A DNA stretch of 17,731 bases from an uncultured Clostridia bacterium. Lineage in GTDB: Bacteria; Bacillota; Clostridia; Oscillospirales; Acutalibacteraceae. The stretch is from positions 1 through 17,731 of the forward strand of contig CALFPM010000191.1 in assembly GCA_937919155.1 (NCBI GenBank), given 5' to 3'. The position numbers and the translations under genes are program-made. Under the pieces are notes generated by a model. It made no database searches. It had not been told where the DNA came from and was given only the letters and a program-made list of their open reading frames with translations. Below, piece by piece: positions 6,120 to 13,884 of the stretch; position 1 is the stretch's first letter; each line of letters starts with the position of its first letter.

Positions 6120-7640
6120 ATGAGCAAGAAACCCGTTCTTCTTTGCATTATGGACGGCTTCGGCAGGAATGACAGCGACTACGGCAACGCAATCGCAGCT
6201 GCAAAAACTCCCTGCCTTGATAAGATTATGGCTGAAAATCCCATGACTTATATCGGTGCATCAGGTATGGATGTAGGTCTGCCTGACGGTCAGATGGGTA
6301 ACAGCGAAGTTGGTCACACCAACATTGGTGCAGGCCGAGTTGTGTATCAGGAGCTTACAAGAATCACAAAGTCAATCAATGACGGTGATTTCTTTGAGAA
6401 TGAAGCTCTTGTCGGCGCAATGGAAAACTGCAAAAAGAATAACTCGGCACTTCACCTTATGGGTCTGCTTTCAGACGGCGGCGTTCACAGCCACAACACT
6501 CACCTCTACGGCATCGTTAAGATGGCAAAGAATATGGGCGTTGAAAAGGTTTTCGTTCACTGCCTTATGGACGGCCGTGATGTGCCCCCCACATCAGGCA
6601 AGGATTTTATTGCCGACCTTTATAAGAATCTTGCTGAAATCGGTGTTGGCAAAATTGCAACAATCATCGGCCGATATTATGCAATGGACAGAGATAACCG
6701 TTGGGAGCGCGTTGTTAAGGCATATGATGCAATGACAAAGTGCGAAGGCGTTAAGTTTGATTGCGGTTGCGAAATGATGGCTGAATCATACAAAAACGAA
6801 GTTACCGATGAATTCATCGTTCCCGCTGTTTCAAAGGATGCAGAGCCTGTTTCAGATAACGATTCAGTTGTATTCTTCAACTTCCGCCCCGACAGAGCAA
6901 GAGAAATCACAAGAGCTTTTGTTGACGGCGAATTCAGCGGCTTTGAGCGCGAACAGCTCAAGAATCTCTACTATGTATGTATGACACAGTATGATGCAAC
7001 AATGCCCAATGTTAAGGTTGCATTCAAGCCCCAGACACTTGACAACACTTTCGGCGAGTACCTTTCATCAAAGGGTATGACCCAGCTCAGAATTGCAGAA
7101 ACAGAGAAGTATGCTCACGTAACATTCTTCTTTAACGGCGGCGTTGAAAAGCAGTATGACGGTGAGGACAGAATCCTTGTTAAGTCACCTGCAGTTGCAA
7201 CTTATGACCTTCAGCCCGAAATGAGCGCATACGAAGTAACCGACAAGCTTCTTGAAGCTATCGGCACAGATAAATATGATGTAATCATTCTCAACTATGC
7301 AAACTGCGATATGGTTGGTCACACAGGTGTGTTTGATGCAGCAGTTGCAGCGGTTGAGGCTGTTGATACCTGCGTTGGCAAAATCTGCGATGCAGTTGCA
7401 GCAAAAGGCGGCGTGATGCTTATTACCGCTGACCACGGCAACGCTGACAAAATGTATGAGCCTGACGGTTCACCCTTCACCGCACACACAACTCATCCCG
7501 TTCCTTTTGTTGTTGTCGGCCACGACTGCAAGCTCAAGGAAAACGGCGGCAAGCTTTGCGATATCGCTCCCACAATGCTTGACATTATGGGTGTTGAGCA
7601 GCCTGCACAGATGACAGGTGAAAGCTTACTTGTAAAATAA
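6120..7640 (+). CDS. gpmI: 2,3-bisphosphoglycerate-independent phosphoglycerate mutase
   Basis: Mn-dependent enzyme of the alkaline phosphatase superfamily converting 3- to 2-phosphoglycerate. The 506 residues match the family's ~510. Key motifs: D12 in MDGFG and the phosphoryl-accepting S62 in GQMGNSEVGHTNIGAG, LLSDGGVHSH, MDGRDVPPTSG, GRYYAMDRDNRWERV, FRPDRARE, ANCDMVGHTG, and the second metal-site block TADHGNADKM with HTTHPVPFV. ATG 6120 has GAAAGGA nine bases upstream and gives the expected short MSKKPVLLCIMDGFG start; an in-frame TTG at 6102 would overlap that ribosome site. Use of the iPGM rather than the cofactor-dependent enzyme is typical of Clostridia and Bacilli. Last gene of the glycolytic operon, ending at a hairpin terminator. 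Confidence 0.98.
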   Translation: MSKKPVLLCIMDGFGRNDSDYGNAIAAAKTPCLDKIMAENPMTYIGASGMDVGLPDGQMGNSEVGHTNIGAGRVVYQELTRITKSINDGDFFENEALVGAMENCKKNNSALHLMGLLSDGGVHSHNTHLYGIVKMAKNMGVEKVFVHCLMDGRDVPPTSGKDFIADLYKNLAEIGVGKIATIIGRYYAMDRDNRWERVVKAYDAMTKCEGVKFDCGCEMMAESYKNEVTDEFIVPAVSKDAEPVSDNDSVVFFNFRPDRAREITRAFVDGEFSGFEREQLKNLYYVCMTQYDATMPNVKVAFKPQTLDNTFGEYLSSKGMTQLRIAETEKYAHVTFFFNGGVEKQYDGEDRILVKSPAVATYDLQPEMSAYEVTDKLLEAIGTDKYDVIILNYANCDMVGHTGVFDAAVAAVEAVDTCVGKICDAVAAKGGVMLITADHGNADKMYEPDGSPFTAHTTHPVPFVVVGHDCKLKENGGKLCDIAPTMLDIMGVEQPAQMTGESLLVK

Positions 7641-7659
7641 TTTTCCTTGTATAAAAATC

Positions 7660-7697
7660 AAATCACCCTCCACAATTATAGTGAAGGGTGATTTTTT
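7660..7697 (+). terminator. Terminator of pgk-tpiA-gpmI overlapping the ypeB ribosome site
   Basis: AAATCACCCT (7660-7669) pairs perfectly with AGGGTGATTT (7685-7694), with CAC/GTG inside and an AATTATA loop, followed by a T-run ending at 7697. The next gene's ATG is at 7698, and its only SD-like string, AAGGGTG (7684-7690), is the right arm of the stem. A read-through transcript would therefore have that site paired. Confidence 0.8.
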
Positions 7698-8924
7698 ATG
7701 TCTGTAAAGAGAAGAAAATTTATAAGAACGGTTTGCTACCTGATTGCGGCATGTGTTGTGATTTCCGCAACGGGTTATTTTTCGTTCCGTGCAAAGGCTT
7801 CATATGAAGCCGTACTTGAACGGGTGAGATTTGAGGGGATTAATTCTCTTTGTGAATATATGCATGAAATCAGCGGAGGACTGAATCTTCTTTCCGTTTC
7901 GGTCGGTGAGTCTGTTGAAGACAGCGCAAATTATGTGGGTTCGCGGGCATTGGGTGCACGGGGAAGCATGGCATGTTTTGAACCTGCAAGGATTGAAAAC
8001 TTAAGCAGATTCACAGATTATGTTTATGATTTTTCTCAAACTTTTTCGGGCAGTGAAAATGAAAGAAAAAAAGCCGCAGAGCTTTCCGACTATGCCGAGG
8101 AAATATATTATCATCTCAGCGACCTTTCCGTTGCGGGGATGAACGGTCAGTTCCGCCTGAGCGAATTCGGCAGCATTTATCGAAAAACAGAAATACCATT
8201 TTTTGAGAATTATCTTGACTATTCAAACGGCAGTGAGGACGCTCTTTTCGGTGCCGAAGCAGCGGGCGCGAGAGTCTCGAATTTTCTTGAGAAAAAAAGC
8301 AGACTGACTCTTGAACAGGCAAAAGATATTGCGGAAAATCTGACAGGAGTTGAATCCGTGCTTTGGCGCGAGGGGGAGAGCGGAGAACTTGCCTATTACC
8401 TTTATCACGGCGACACGGCAATTGAGATTTGCAGGCAGGGCGGCGCCGTGATGCGTTATATTAATCCGCTTCCTTGTGCCGAAAAGGTGCTGACGGAGTC
8501 AGATGCCGCTGAAAAGGCAAAAGATTTTTCCCGTAAGTGCGGATACGGCAACCTGAAAGCGGTAACATCCGAAACCTATGCCTTCACTTCGGATTTCACT
8601 CTTGCTCCGGAAATTAACGGCGTTTTGCTGATGACGGCTTCGGTCAGGGTGGGAGTTTGTCTTTCAAGCGGCGGAATTACTTATTTTGACGGGGAGAAAT
8701 ACATCAGAAATTACCGCACGGATGTTTACGGCGGTGAAATGCCTGATATCAGCGGACTTTTGCCCGAAAATGTCAGCTTGGAAAAGTCGGCGCTGTGTCT
8801 TGAGGAGTTTGACGGCAGGGAAAGACTGTGTATCCTTGCTTTTTGCAGTTATGCTGACGGTAAAGTGCGTATATATATTGATTATAATTCTTATGAAATA
8901 ATAAAAACAGCTTGCACAGGTTGA
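7698..8924 (+). CDS. ypeB: YpeB-like spore germination protein (PepSY domains)
   Basis: In spore formers YpeB partners the cortex-lytic enzyme SleB and stabilises it in the spore. This 408-residue protein begins with basic residues and one membrane anchor (about 11-28). Next comes a helical region with the YpeB-like pattern NLSRFTDYVYDFSQTFSG...ERKKAAELSDYAEEIYYHLSDL (about 101-143). The C-terminal half contains repeated PepSY-type units, the clearest at about 203-257 (LTLEQAKDIAENLTGVE ... YLYHGDTAIEICRQGGAVMRYINP) and the last ending RIYIDYNSYEIIKTA. It is somewhat shorter and more diverged than the ~450-residue Bacillus protein, and sleB is not adjacent. Start at ATG 7698 has only a weak SD inside the preceding hairpin. 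The assignment rests on domain layout, not strong identity. Confidence 0.65.
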   Translation: MSVKRRKFIRTVCYLIAACVVISATGYFSFRAKASYEAVLERVRFEGINSLCEYMHEISGGLNLLSVSVGESVEDSANYVGSRALGARGSMACFEPARIENLSRFTDYVYDFSQTFSGSENERKKAAELSDYAEEIYYHLSDLSVAGMNGQFRLSEFGSIYRKTEIPFFENYLDYSNGSEDALFGAEAAGARVSNFLEKKSRLTLEQAKDIAENLTGVESVLWREGESGELAYYLYHGDTAIEICRQGGAVMRYINPLPCAEKVLTESDAAEKAKDFSRKCGYGNLKAVTSETYAFTSDFTLAPEINGVLLMTASVRVGVCLSSGGITYFDGEKYIRNYRTDVYGGEMPDISGLLPENVSLEKSALCLEEFDGRERLCILAFCSYADGKVRIYIDYNSYEIIKTACTG

Positions 8925-8944
8925 TTTCCCATGCAAACTGTTTT
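8904..8944. terminator. Bidirectional terminator shared by ypeB and glyA
   Basis: AAAACAG-C-TTGCA (8904-8916) can pair with TGCAA-A-CTGTTTT (8932-8944), flanked by A and T runs, so it works in either direction between convergent genes. Its left arm is inside the last codons of the ypeB-like gene and the stop codon (8922-8924) lies in the loop. Confidence 0.6.
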
Positions 8945-8959
8945 GGCGTTTGATATCAA

Positions 8960-10210
8960 TTATTCATAAATGGGGTAGCGCTGACAGATTTCGTTAACGC
9001 CTTCCCTGATTTTTTCTGCACTGTTTTCAAAGTCTGTTGCGCAGAGATAAATAAACTCTGCAATTTTGTCCATATCAGCCTCGTTAAGACCTCTTGATGT
9101 AACAGCCGCTGTGCCGAGTCTGATGCCGCTTGTTACGAAAGGCTTCTCGGGGTCGTTGGGAATAGCGTTTTTATTTGCGGTAATATAAACCTCGTCAAGT
9201 CTGTGTTCAAGCTCCTTGCCTGTGATGCCCATTGAGCGAAGGTCAACAAGCATAAGGTGGTTGTCTGTGCCGCCTGAAACAAGATTGATTCCTCTTGAAA
9301 GAAGTCCCTTTGCAAGAGCCGCCGCGTTCTTTACGATGTTTTCCTGATAAACCTTGAATGAGGGGTCAAGCGCCTCGCCGAAGCAAACTGCCTTTGCGGC
9401 AATGATGTGCATAAGGGGACCGCCCTGATTGCCGGGGAAGATTGCCTTGTTGATGGCGGGAGCAAGCTCTGCGGTTGAAAGAATAAGACCGCCTCTGGGT
9501 CCTCTGAGTGTCTTGTGTGTGGTGGTGGTTACTATGTCGGCATAGGGCACGGGTGAGGGGTGAAGTCCTGCAGCAACAAGACCTGCGATGTGTGCCATAT
9601 CAACCATAAAGTAAGCACCGATTGACTTCGCAATCTTGCCGATGCGCTCGAAGTCAATGACTCTGGGGTATGCCGATGCGCCGGCAACAATAAGCTTGGG
9701 CTTGATTTCGTTCGCAGTTTTTTCAAGCTCATCATAATCAATGAAACCGTCATCGTTAACACCGTAGGGAACAAACTTATAAAGCTTGCCGCTTGCGTTG
9801 ACGGGTGAGCCGTGAGTGAGGTGACCGCCGTGAGCAAGATTCATGCCCATAACAACATCGCCGGGTTCAAGGATTGCCGCATAAGCCGCCATGTTTGCCT
9901 GAGCGCCTGAGTGAGGCTGAACGTTTGCCGCTTCTGCGCCGAAAAGCTTTTTTGCTCTTTCGATTGCGATTGTTTCAACAACGTCAACACATTCGCAGCC
10001 GCCGTAATATCTCTTTGAAGGATAGCCTTCGGCATATTTATTTGTGAGAACACTGCCCATTGCAGCCATAACTGCGGGTGAAACAATGTTTTCCGATGCA
10101 ATGAGTTCAAGATTTCTTCTCTGTCTGTTAAGCTCAGCCTGCATTGCAAGGCCAACTTCTTCGTCTGCTTTGATAACGGGAGCAATGGTATCGATGTAAT
10201 CTGCGAACAT
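8960..10210 (-). CDS. glyA: Serine hydroxymethyltransferase
   Basis: PLP enzyme converting serine plus tetrahydrofolate to glycine and 5,10-methylene-tetrahydrofolate, the main one-carbon source. The 416 residues match the family's ~415. Motifs: ELIASENIVSPAV (35-47), NKYAEGYPSKRYYGG (57-71, folate/substrate site), HGGHLTHGS (128-135), D204 in MVDMAHIAGLVAAG, and the PLP lysine K233 in VTTTTHKTLRGPRGG. I chose ATG 10210 because AGAGGTG sits about six bases upstream and MFADYIDT is a normal start; the frame is open further to 10249 but without a ribosome site. Single gene, transcribed from its own promoter, convergent with the ypeB-like gene and divergent from the large membrane-protein gene. 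Confidence 0.98.
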   Translation of the reverse strand: MFADYIDTIAPVIKADEEVGLAMQAELNRQRRNLELIASENIVSPAVMAAMGSVLTNKYAEGYPSKRYYGGCECVDVVETIAIERAKKLFGAEAANVQPHSGAQANMAAYAAILEPGDVVMGMNLAHGGHLTHGSPVNASGKLYKFVPYGVNDDGFIDYDELEKTANEIKPKLIVAGASAYPRVIDFERIGKIAKSIGAYFMVDMAHIAGLVAAGLHPSPVPYADIVTTTTHKTLRGPRGGLILSTAELAPAINKAIFPGNQGGPLMHIIAAKAVCFGEALDPSFKVYQENIVKNAAALAKGLLSRGINLVSGGTDNHLMLVDLRSMGITGKELEHRLDEVYITANKNAIPNDPEKPFVTSGIRLGTAAVTSRGLNEADMDKIAEFIYLCATDFENSAEKIREGVNEICQRYPIYE

Positions 10211-10247
10211 AAACACACCTCTTTTTATTTTTACAATATACACATAC

Positions 10248-10277
10248 ATAATATCACAATGAGCAATAATATGTCAA
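10248..10277 (-). promoter_or_regulatory. Sigma-A promoter of glyA
   Basis: Minus strand: -35 TTGACA (10277-10272), 18-base spacer, -10 TATTAT (10253-10248). This leaves a leader of about 30 bases before the ATG at 10210, too short for a riboswitch; no glycine or SAM aptamer pattern was noticed. Confidence 0.7.
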
Positions 10278-10300
10278 ACCACATTGTTAACAAAAAACAC

Positions 10301-10329
10301 TTGTATTATTCGGGTAAATAGGTTATACT
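10301..10329 (+). promoter_or_regulatory. Sigma-A promoter of the 593-residue membrane protein gene
   Basis: -35 TTGTAT (10301-10306), 17-base spacer, -10 TATACT (10324-10329), followed by AAGGAG (10346-10351) eight bases before ATG 10360. It is divergent from the glyA promoter, the two -35 boxes being 23 bases apart. Confidence 0.75.
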
Positions 10330-10359
10330 GTATGATAACACATTTAAGGAGATGAACCA

Positions 10360-12141
10360 ATGGACCCCATCAAAGTTGATTTTTCCAAGAAAAACGGCGG
10401 CGGAAAAAGCGAGATTGTGATTCCTCCCGAGAAGGCAGTTCTCAAAACAATCATCAGCATTCTTTGCACTCTTGTTTTTGCCGTGGTTGCTTTTTATGTG
10501 ATGATGCCTGCGATAAACTTCAAGGCATACGATTTCTATCTTTACATCGGCATGGTTGCCGCTTCATATGTTGTGTTCAACGGACTTTTTGCCAATGTTA
10601 TGGCAAAACCCGAATACATTCCTTATGTTAAGAAGCATGCAATCGTTCCCGGCATAATCATCGGTATTCTTGTTGTTGCGGTAGGTATCGGATACCTTGT
10701 TTCAAGCGAATTTTTCAGAGCTTCAAGCTACAGCGAGATTATTGAAGTAAGAACAGACAGCAATTTCTCCGAGGATATTCCTGAGGAAGATGCTGAGAGT
10801 TTCAGCGTTATCCCCAAGCTGGACGAAGATGCAGCTGCACAGCTTGCCACAAGAGCTCTCGGTGTTCTTGAGGAAAAGGGCTATGTTTCACAGTTTGCAA
10901 TTTATCCTCAGTACACACAGATTAACTACAAGGACACACCCGTAAGAGTTGCTCCTCTGAAGTATGATAACATCATCAAGTGGTTCACAAACACAAGAAA
11001 CGGTCTGCCCGGATATGTTATCATTGATATGGCAAACGAATCCACACAGTTTGTTGAGGTTGAGAACGGAATCAAGTATTCGCCTGCAGAACATTTCAAC
11101 AAGCTTCTCAAGCGTCATCTCCGTTTTGAGTATCCCACATATATGTTTGCCGAAGCAACATTTGAAATTGATGATAACGGCAATCCCTATTGGATTTGTG
11201 CACGCCTTGACAACACCATCGGTCTTTTCGGCGGCACAGATGTTATCGGTGCAGTTGTGGTTAAGGCAGACAGCGCAACAGGCGAGAGCGCTTATTACAC
11301 AATTGACGAAATCAAGGCTGACCCTGATCTTCAGTGGCTCGACAGAATTTACGATTCAGACCTTCTTGTTCAGCAGTATAACTTCTACGGCAAGTATCAG
11401 GACGGTTTCTGGAACTCAATTCTCGGCCAGAGAAACGTAATCACAACCACAGCAAACTATAACTACCTTGCAAAAGACGATGACGTATGGATGTACACAG
11501 GTGTTACTTCGGTCACATCCGACCAGTCAATCACAGGCTTTATTCTCATCAACCAGAGAACAAAGACTGCTGTTTATTACAGAGTTACCGGCGGTACCGA
11601 ATATTCGGCACAGCAGGCAGCTGAAGGCCGCGTTAAGGACCTTGGCTACAGTGCAACATTCCCCCTGCTTCTCAACATCGGCGGTGAACCCACTTACTTT
11701 ATGTCACTTAAGGACCCCACCAACAACATCGTTCAGCAGTATGCCCTTATCAATGTTGCTCAGTATAACAACAATAAGATGGGTGCAACGGGCACAGATC
11801 TTTCAAAGTGCCTTGCAAGCTATGTTGCGGCTCTTAAGGAAAGCGGTATCAAGGTTGATATCGATCCCAGCCAGGTTGTTGATCCCGTTAACCCCGACAA
11901 CCAGGAGGAAACTCCCGTTGTTGAAAAGCTTACTGCAACAGGTGCAATCGCTGAAATCAGAACAGCGGTCAAGGGCGGCGACAGCTACTATTATATCAAG
12001 CTTGATTCCAATGCAGCTTATTTCTCAATCACAGCTGCAAAGGATGAAACAGTTGTTATCCTCAACAAGGGTGACAATGTGACAATCACCTATACGGGTG
12101 AAGGCGCAATTATTGCCGCTGATTCTATAAAAATTAACTGA
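10360..12141 (+). CDS. Conserved-type membrane protein with large extracytoplasmic domain, function unknown
   Basis: I do not recognise a named family. The 593-residue protein begins with a short cytoplasmic tail holding a Gly-rich patch (KKNGGGKSE), then three predicted membrane helices (about 28-50, 58-80, 95-116). A hydrophilic domain of about 380 residues follows, probably outside the cell because of the helix count and the positively charged YVKKH loop between helices 2 and 3. This domain has repeated aromatic beta-rich segments (for example GLPGYVIIDMANESTQFVEV and GFILINQRTKTAVYYRVTG). A Pro/Asp/Glu linker (about 500-523) leads to a 70-residue C-terminal unit (LTATGAIAEIRTAV ... TITYTGEGAIIAADSI) that looks like a small beta-barrel. 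AAGGAG precedes the ATG. Monocistronic, with its own promoter and strong terminator. Codon use matches the glycolytic genes, so it is a native and probably well expressed gene. Confidence 0.8.
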   Translation: MDPIKVDFSKKNGGGKSEIVIPPEKAVLKTIISILCTLVFAVVAFYVMMPAINFKAYDFYLYIGMVAASYVVFNGLFANVMAKPEYIPYVKKHAIVPGIIIGILVVAVGIGYLVSSEFFRASSYSEIIEVRTDSNFSEDIPEEDAESFSVIPKLDEDAAAQLATRALGVLEEKGYVSQFAIYPQYTQINYKDTPVRVAPLKYDNIIKWFTNTRNGLPGYVIIDMANESTQFVEVENGIKYSPAEHFNKLLKRHLRFEYPTYMFAEATFEIDDNGNPYWICARLDNTIGLFGGTDVIGAVVVKADSATGESAYYTIDEIKADPDLQWLDRIYDSDLLVQQYNFYGKYQDGFWNSILGQRNVITTTANYNYLAKDDDVWMYTGVTSVTSDQSITGFILINQRTKTAVYYRVTGGTEYSAQQAAEGRVKDLGYSATFPLLLNIGGEPTYFMSLKDPTNNIVQQYALINVAQYNNNKMGATGTDLSKCLASYVAALKESGIKVDIDPSQVVDPVNPDNQEETPVVEKLTATGAIAEIRTAVKGGDSYYYIKLDSNAAYFSITAAKDETVVILNKGDNVTITYTGEGAIIAADSIKIN

Positions 12142-12143
12142 TT

Positions 12144-12179
12144 AAAAGGTCAGCCGTGAGTTTCTGCGGCTGACCTTTT
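12144..12179 (+). terminator. Strong intrinsic terminator after the membrane protein gene
   Basis: Perfect 13-bp stem AAAAGGTCAGCCG / CGGCTGACCTTTT with a 10-base loop, ending in TTTT. It begins two bases after the stop codon and separates this gene from hflX. Confidence 0.9.
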
Positions 12180-12205
12180 GGGCATAATAAATGCAGGGTG
12201 AATCT

Positions 12206-13456
12206 ATGGATTTTTACGAAAACAAACAGGAACCCGAAAAGGCGGTGCTTATTGCCGTTGACACGGGTGAATATGATTGCGAAACCTCTCTTGATGAGTT
12301 GGAAGAGCTTGCGAAAACAGCGGGTGCCGAAGTGGTCGGCAGACTGTGGCAGAAAAGAGACAAGCCGGACAACGCTCTTTTTCTCGGCTCGGGCAGATTG
12401 GAGGAACTTGCGGAATTCTGCGAGGGCAATGAAATTGACCTTGTTATTGCAGACAGCGAGCTTTCTCCCGCACAGCTTCGCAACATTGAAAAAGCAACCA
12501 AGATAAGGGTTATTGACAGAACAACACTCATCCTTGATATTTTTGCCGAAAGGGCAAGGAGCAACGAAGGTAAGCTTCAGGTTGAGCTTGCTCAGCTTCG
12601 CTATTCGTTGCCCAGACTTACGGGTCAGGGCGTCAAGCTTTCAAGGCTTGGCGGCGGTATCGGCACAAGAGGTCCCGGTGAAACAAAGCTTGAGTCGGAT
12701 AAACGCCATATCAGGCGCAGAATCAAATCTCTTGAAGAAGAATTTGAAGCTCTTGAAAAAAGGCGCAGTCTTGCAAGGGCAAGGCGTGAAAAAGACGGAG
12801 TTGAAACCGTTGTTATTGTCGGCTACACAAATGCAGGCAAGTCAACTCTTATGAATGCGCTCACTCAGGCAGGTGTTCTTGCTCAGGACAAGCTTTTTGC
12901 AACTCTTGACCCCACATCAAGAGCGCTCACCTTGCCTGATGGCAGAAAAGTTATGCTTATTGATACTGTCGGATTCATCCGCCGTCTGCCCCACCATCTT
13001 GTGGAGGCATTCAAATCAACCCTTGAGGAGGCGGCATGCGCAAAGGTTATTCTTAATGTTTGCGATGCATCGGACCCCGAGTGTGCCGAGCATATCAGCG
13101 TGACAAAGGCGCTTCTTGATGAGCTTGGCTGCGCAGGCAAACCCGTTGTTACGGTTTTCAACAAGTGTGACAAGCCTGAAGCAAAAGATAATTTCATTCT
13201 CGAACCCAACGCGGTTATGATTTCCGCGCTTGAAGAGAAAGGCTTTGAAAAGCTTCTTGATGCAATCGCAAAAGCATTGCCTCCCACAAGAGCAAGGGCG
13301 AAAATGCTCATTCCCTATTCGGACGGCGGCGCGGCGGCAATTCTCCGCAAGGACAGCGTTATCAATTTTGAGGAATACAGAGCAGACGGACTCTACTTTG
13401 AACTTGTGGCTGATGTTACGATGATTGACAGATACCAGAAATATTGCGTGGAGTAA
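12206..13456 (+). CDS. hflX: GTPase HflX (ribosome-associated)
   Basis: HflX GTPases bind the 50S subunit and, in studied species, split stalled or hibernating ribosomes under stress. Layout (numbered from ATG 12206): N-terminal HflX domain with the family signature GQGVKLSRLGGGIGTRGPGE (about 140-159), a helical linker rich in Arg/Glu, and the G domain with G1 GYTNAGKS (206-213), DPT switch I (235-237), G3 DTVGF (253-257), G4 NKCD (319-322) and G5 SAL (340-342). Length 416 residues is normal. The ATG at 12206 is favoured since AGGGTG lies about six bases before it; the in-frame ATG at 12191 has no SD and lies right after the preceding terminator. No clear promoter is visible in the short gap, so transcription may come from read-through or an unrecognised promoter. 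Confidence 0.96.
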   Translation: MDFYENKQEPEKAVLIAVDTGEYDCETSLDELEELAKTAGAEVVGRLWQKRDKPDNALFLGSGRLEELAEFCEGNEIDLVIADSELSPAQLRNIEKATKIRVIDRTTLILDIFAERARSNEGKLQVELAQLRYSLPRLTGQGVKLSRLGGGIGTRGPGETKLESDKRHIRRRIKSLEEEFEALEKRRSLARARREKDGVETVVIVGYTNAGKSTLMNALTQAGVLAQDKLFATLDPTSRALTLPDGRKVMLIDTVGFIRRLPHHLVEAFKSTLEEAACAKVILNVCDASDPECAEHISVTKALLDELGCAGKPVVTVFNKCDKPEAKDNFILEPNAVMISALEEKGFEKLLDAIAKALPPTRARAKMLIPYSDGGAAAILRKDSVINFEEYRADGLYFELVADVTMIDRYQKYCVE

Positions 13457-13495
13457 TCTTGCGGAATTTGTTACAATTTGTTCAACTATTGACTG

Positions 13496-13524
13496 TTGAC
13501 AATGCAACGGCGATGGTTTATAAT
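13496..13524 (+). promoter_or_regulatory. Perfect-consensus sigma-A promoter
   Basis: -35 TTGACA (13496-13501), exactly 17 bases, -10 TATAAT (13519-13524). Both hexamers are full consensus, the best promoter in the window. It drives the 60-residue gene at 13569, leaving a leader of about 38 bases. Confidence 0.85.
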
Positions 13525-13568
13525 GTGCATGCAGTAATGCATATCAATTTTTAAAGGGGGATACAATA

Positions 13569-13751
13569 ATGAATATTGATACCACAGGAATTCAGGAACT
13601 TATTTTCACAATGTTCGAGATGCTTGCAAATCTTGACCTCAAGTCACTTAACCTTGACTATATTGCAAGTCTTCTCACATTCTTTGCTCCCGTATTGAAC
13701 CCCATCTGGCAGGCAGTTAACCAGTGGCTTGAAGCAAATTTCGGTTTCTGA
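13569..13751 (+). CDS. Small hydrophobic acidic protein, 60 residues, unknown
   Basis: Not recognised. The gene has every sign of being real: a perfect promoter, a strong ribosome site AAAGGGGG (13553-13560) eight bases before ATG, codon use like the neighbouring housekeeping genes (CTT, GTT, AAG, GCA), and a private terminator. The peptide starts MNIDTTGIQELIFTMF and ends NQWLEANFGF. It has Asp/Glu but a single Lys and no Arg, so it is acidic. It is rich in Leu, Ile, Phe, Ala and has two Trp; the middle (IASLLTFFAPVLNPIW) is hydrophobic but short, and the rest can form amphipathic helices. There is no cleavable signal peptide, cysteine or Gly-Gly leader, arguing against ordinary bacteriocins. 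A peripheral or small membrane protein is possible; function cannot be stated. Confidence 0.75.
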   Translation: MNIDTTGIQELIFTMFEMLANLDLKSLNLDYIASLLTFFAPVLNPIWQAVNQWLEANFGF

Positions 13752-13781
13752 TAAAATCAAAAGCAACATATTCAAACAAAG

Positions 13782-13807
13782 CGGTCTGCACGGCAGGCCG
13801 TTTTTTT
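13782..13807 (+). terminator. Intrinsic terminator of the small protein gene
   Basis: CGGTCTGC (13782-13789) pairs with GCAGGCCG (13793-13800; one G-U) around ACG, followed by seven T. Outer AAACAAAG/CTTTGTTT complementarity extends it. Placed 30 bases after the stop. Confidence 0.88.
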
Positions 13808-13820
13808 CTTTGTTTTTTTC

Positions 13821-13849
13821 TTGAATATGCTGCAATAGTTTGATATAAT
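13821..13849 (+). promoter_or_regulatory. Sigma-A promoter of murD
   Basis: -35 TTGAAT (13821-13826), 17-base spacer, -10 TATAAT (13844-13849). AGGAGG (13868-13873) follows, 11 bases before the ATG at 13885. Confidence 0.8.
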
Positions 13850-13884
13850 GAAAAGGTATCTGAATTCAGGAGGATGCGTGAAAT

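Noticed and set aside
10211..10359. Glycine, SAM or folate riboswitch before glyA
   Set aside because: The promoter leaves only about 30 bases of leader, too short for an aptamer.
13016..13507. 163-codon minus-strand frame antisense to hflX
   Set aside because: Shadow of hflX codon bias with frequent Cys/Asn/Arg and no ribosome site; the plus-strand G motifs are unambiguous.
13569..13751. Type I toxin or leaderless bacteriocin
   Set aside because: The peptide is acidic rather than cationic, has only a short hydrophobic stretch, and no antisense RNA promoter or immunity gene was seen.
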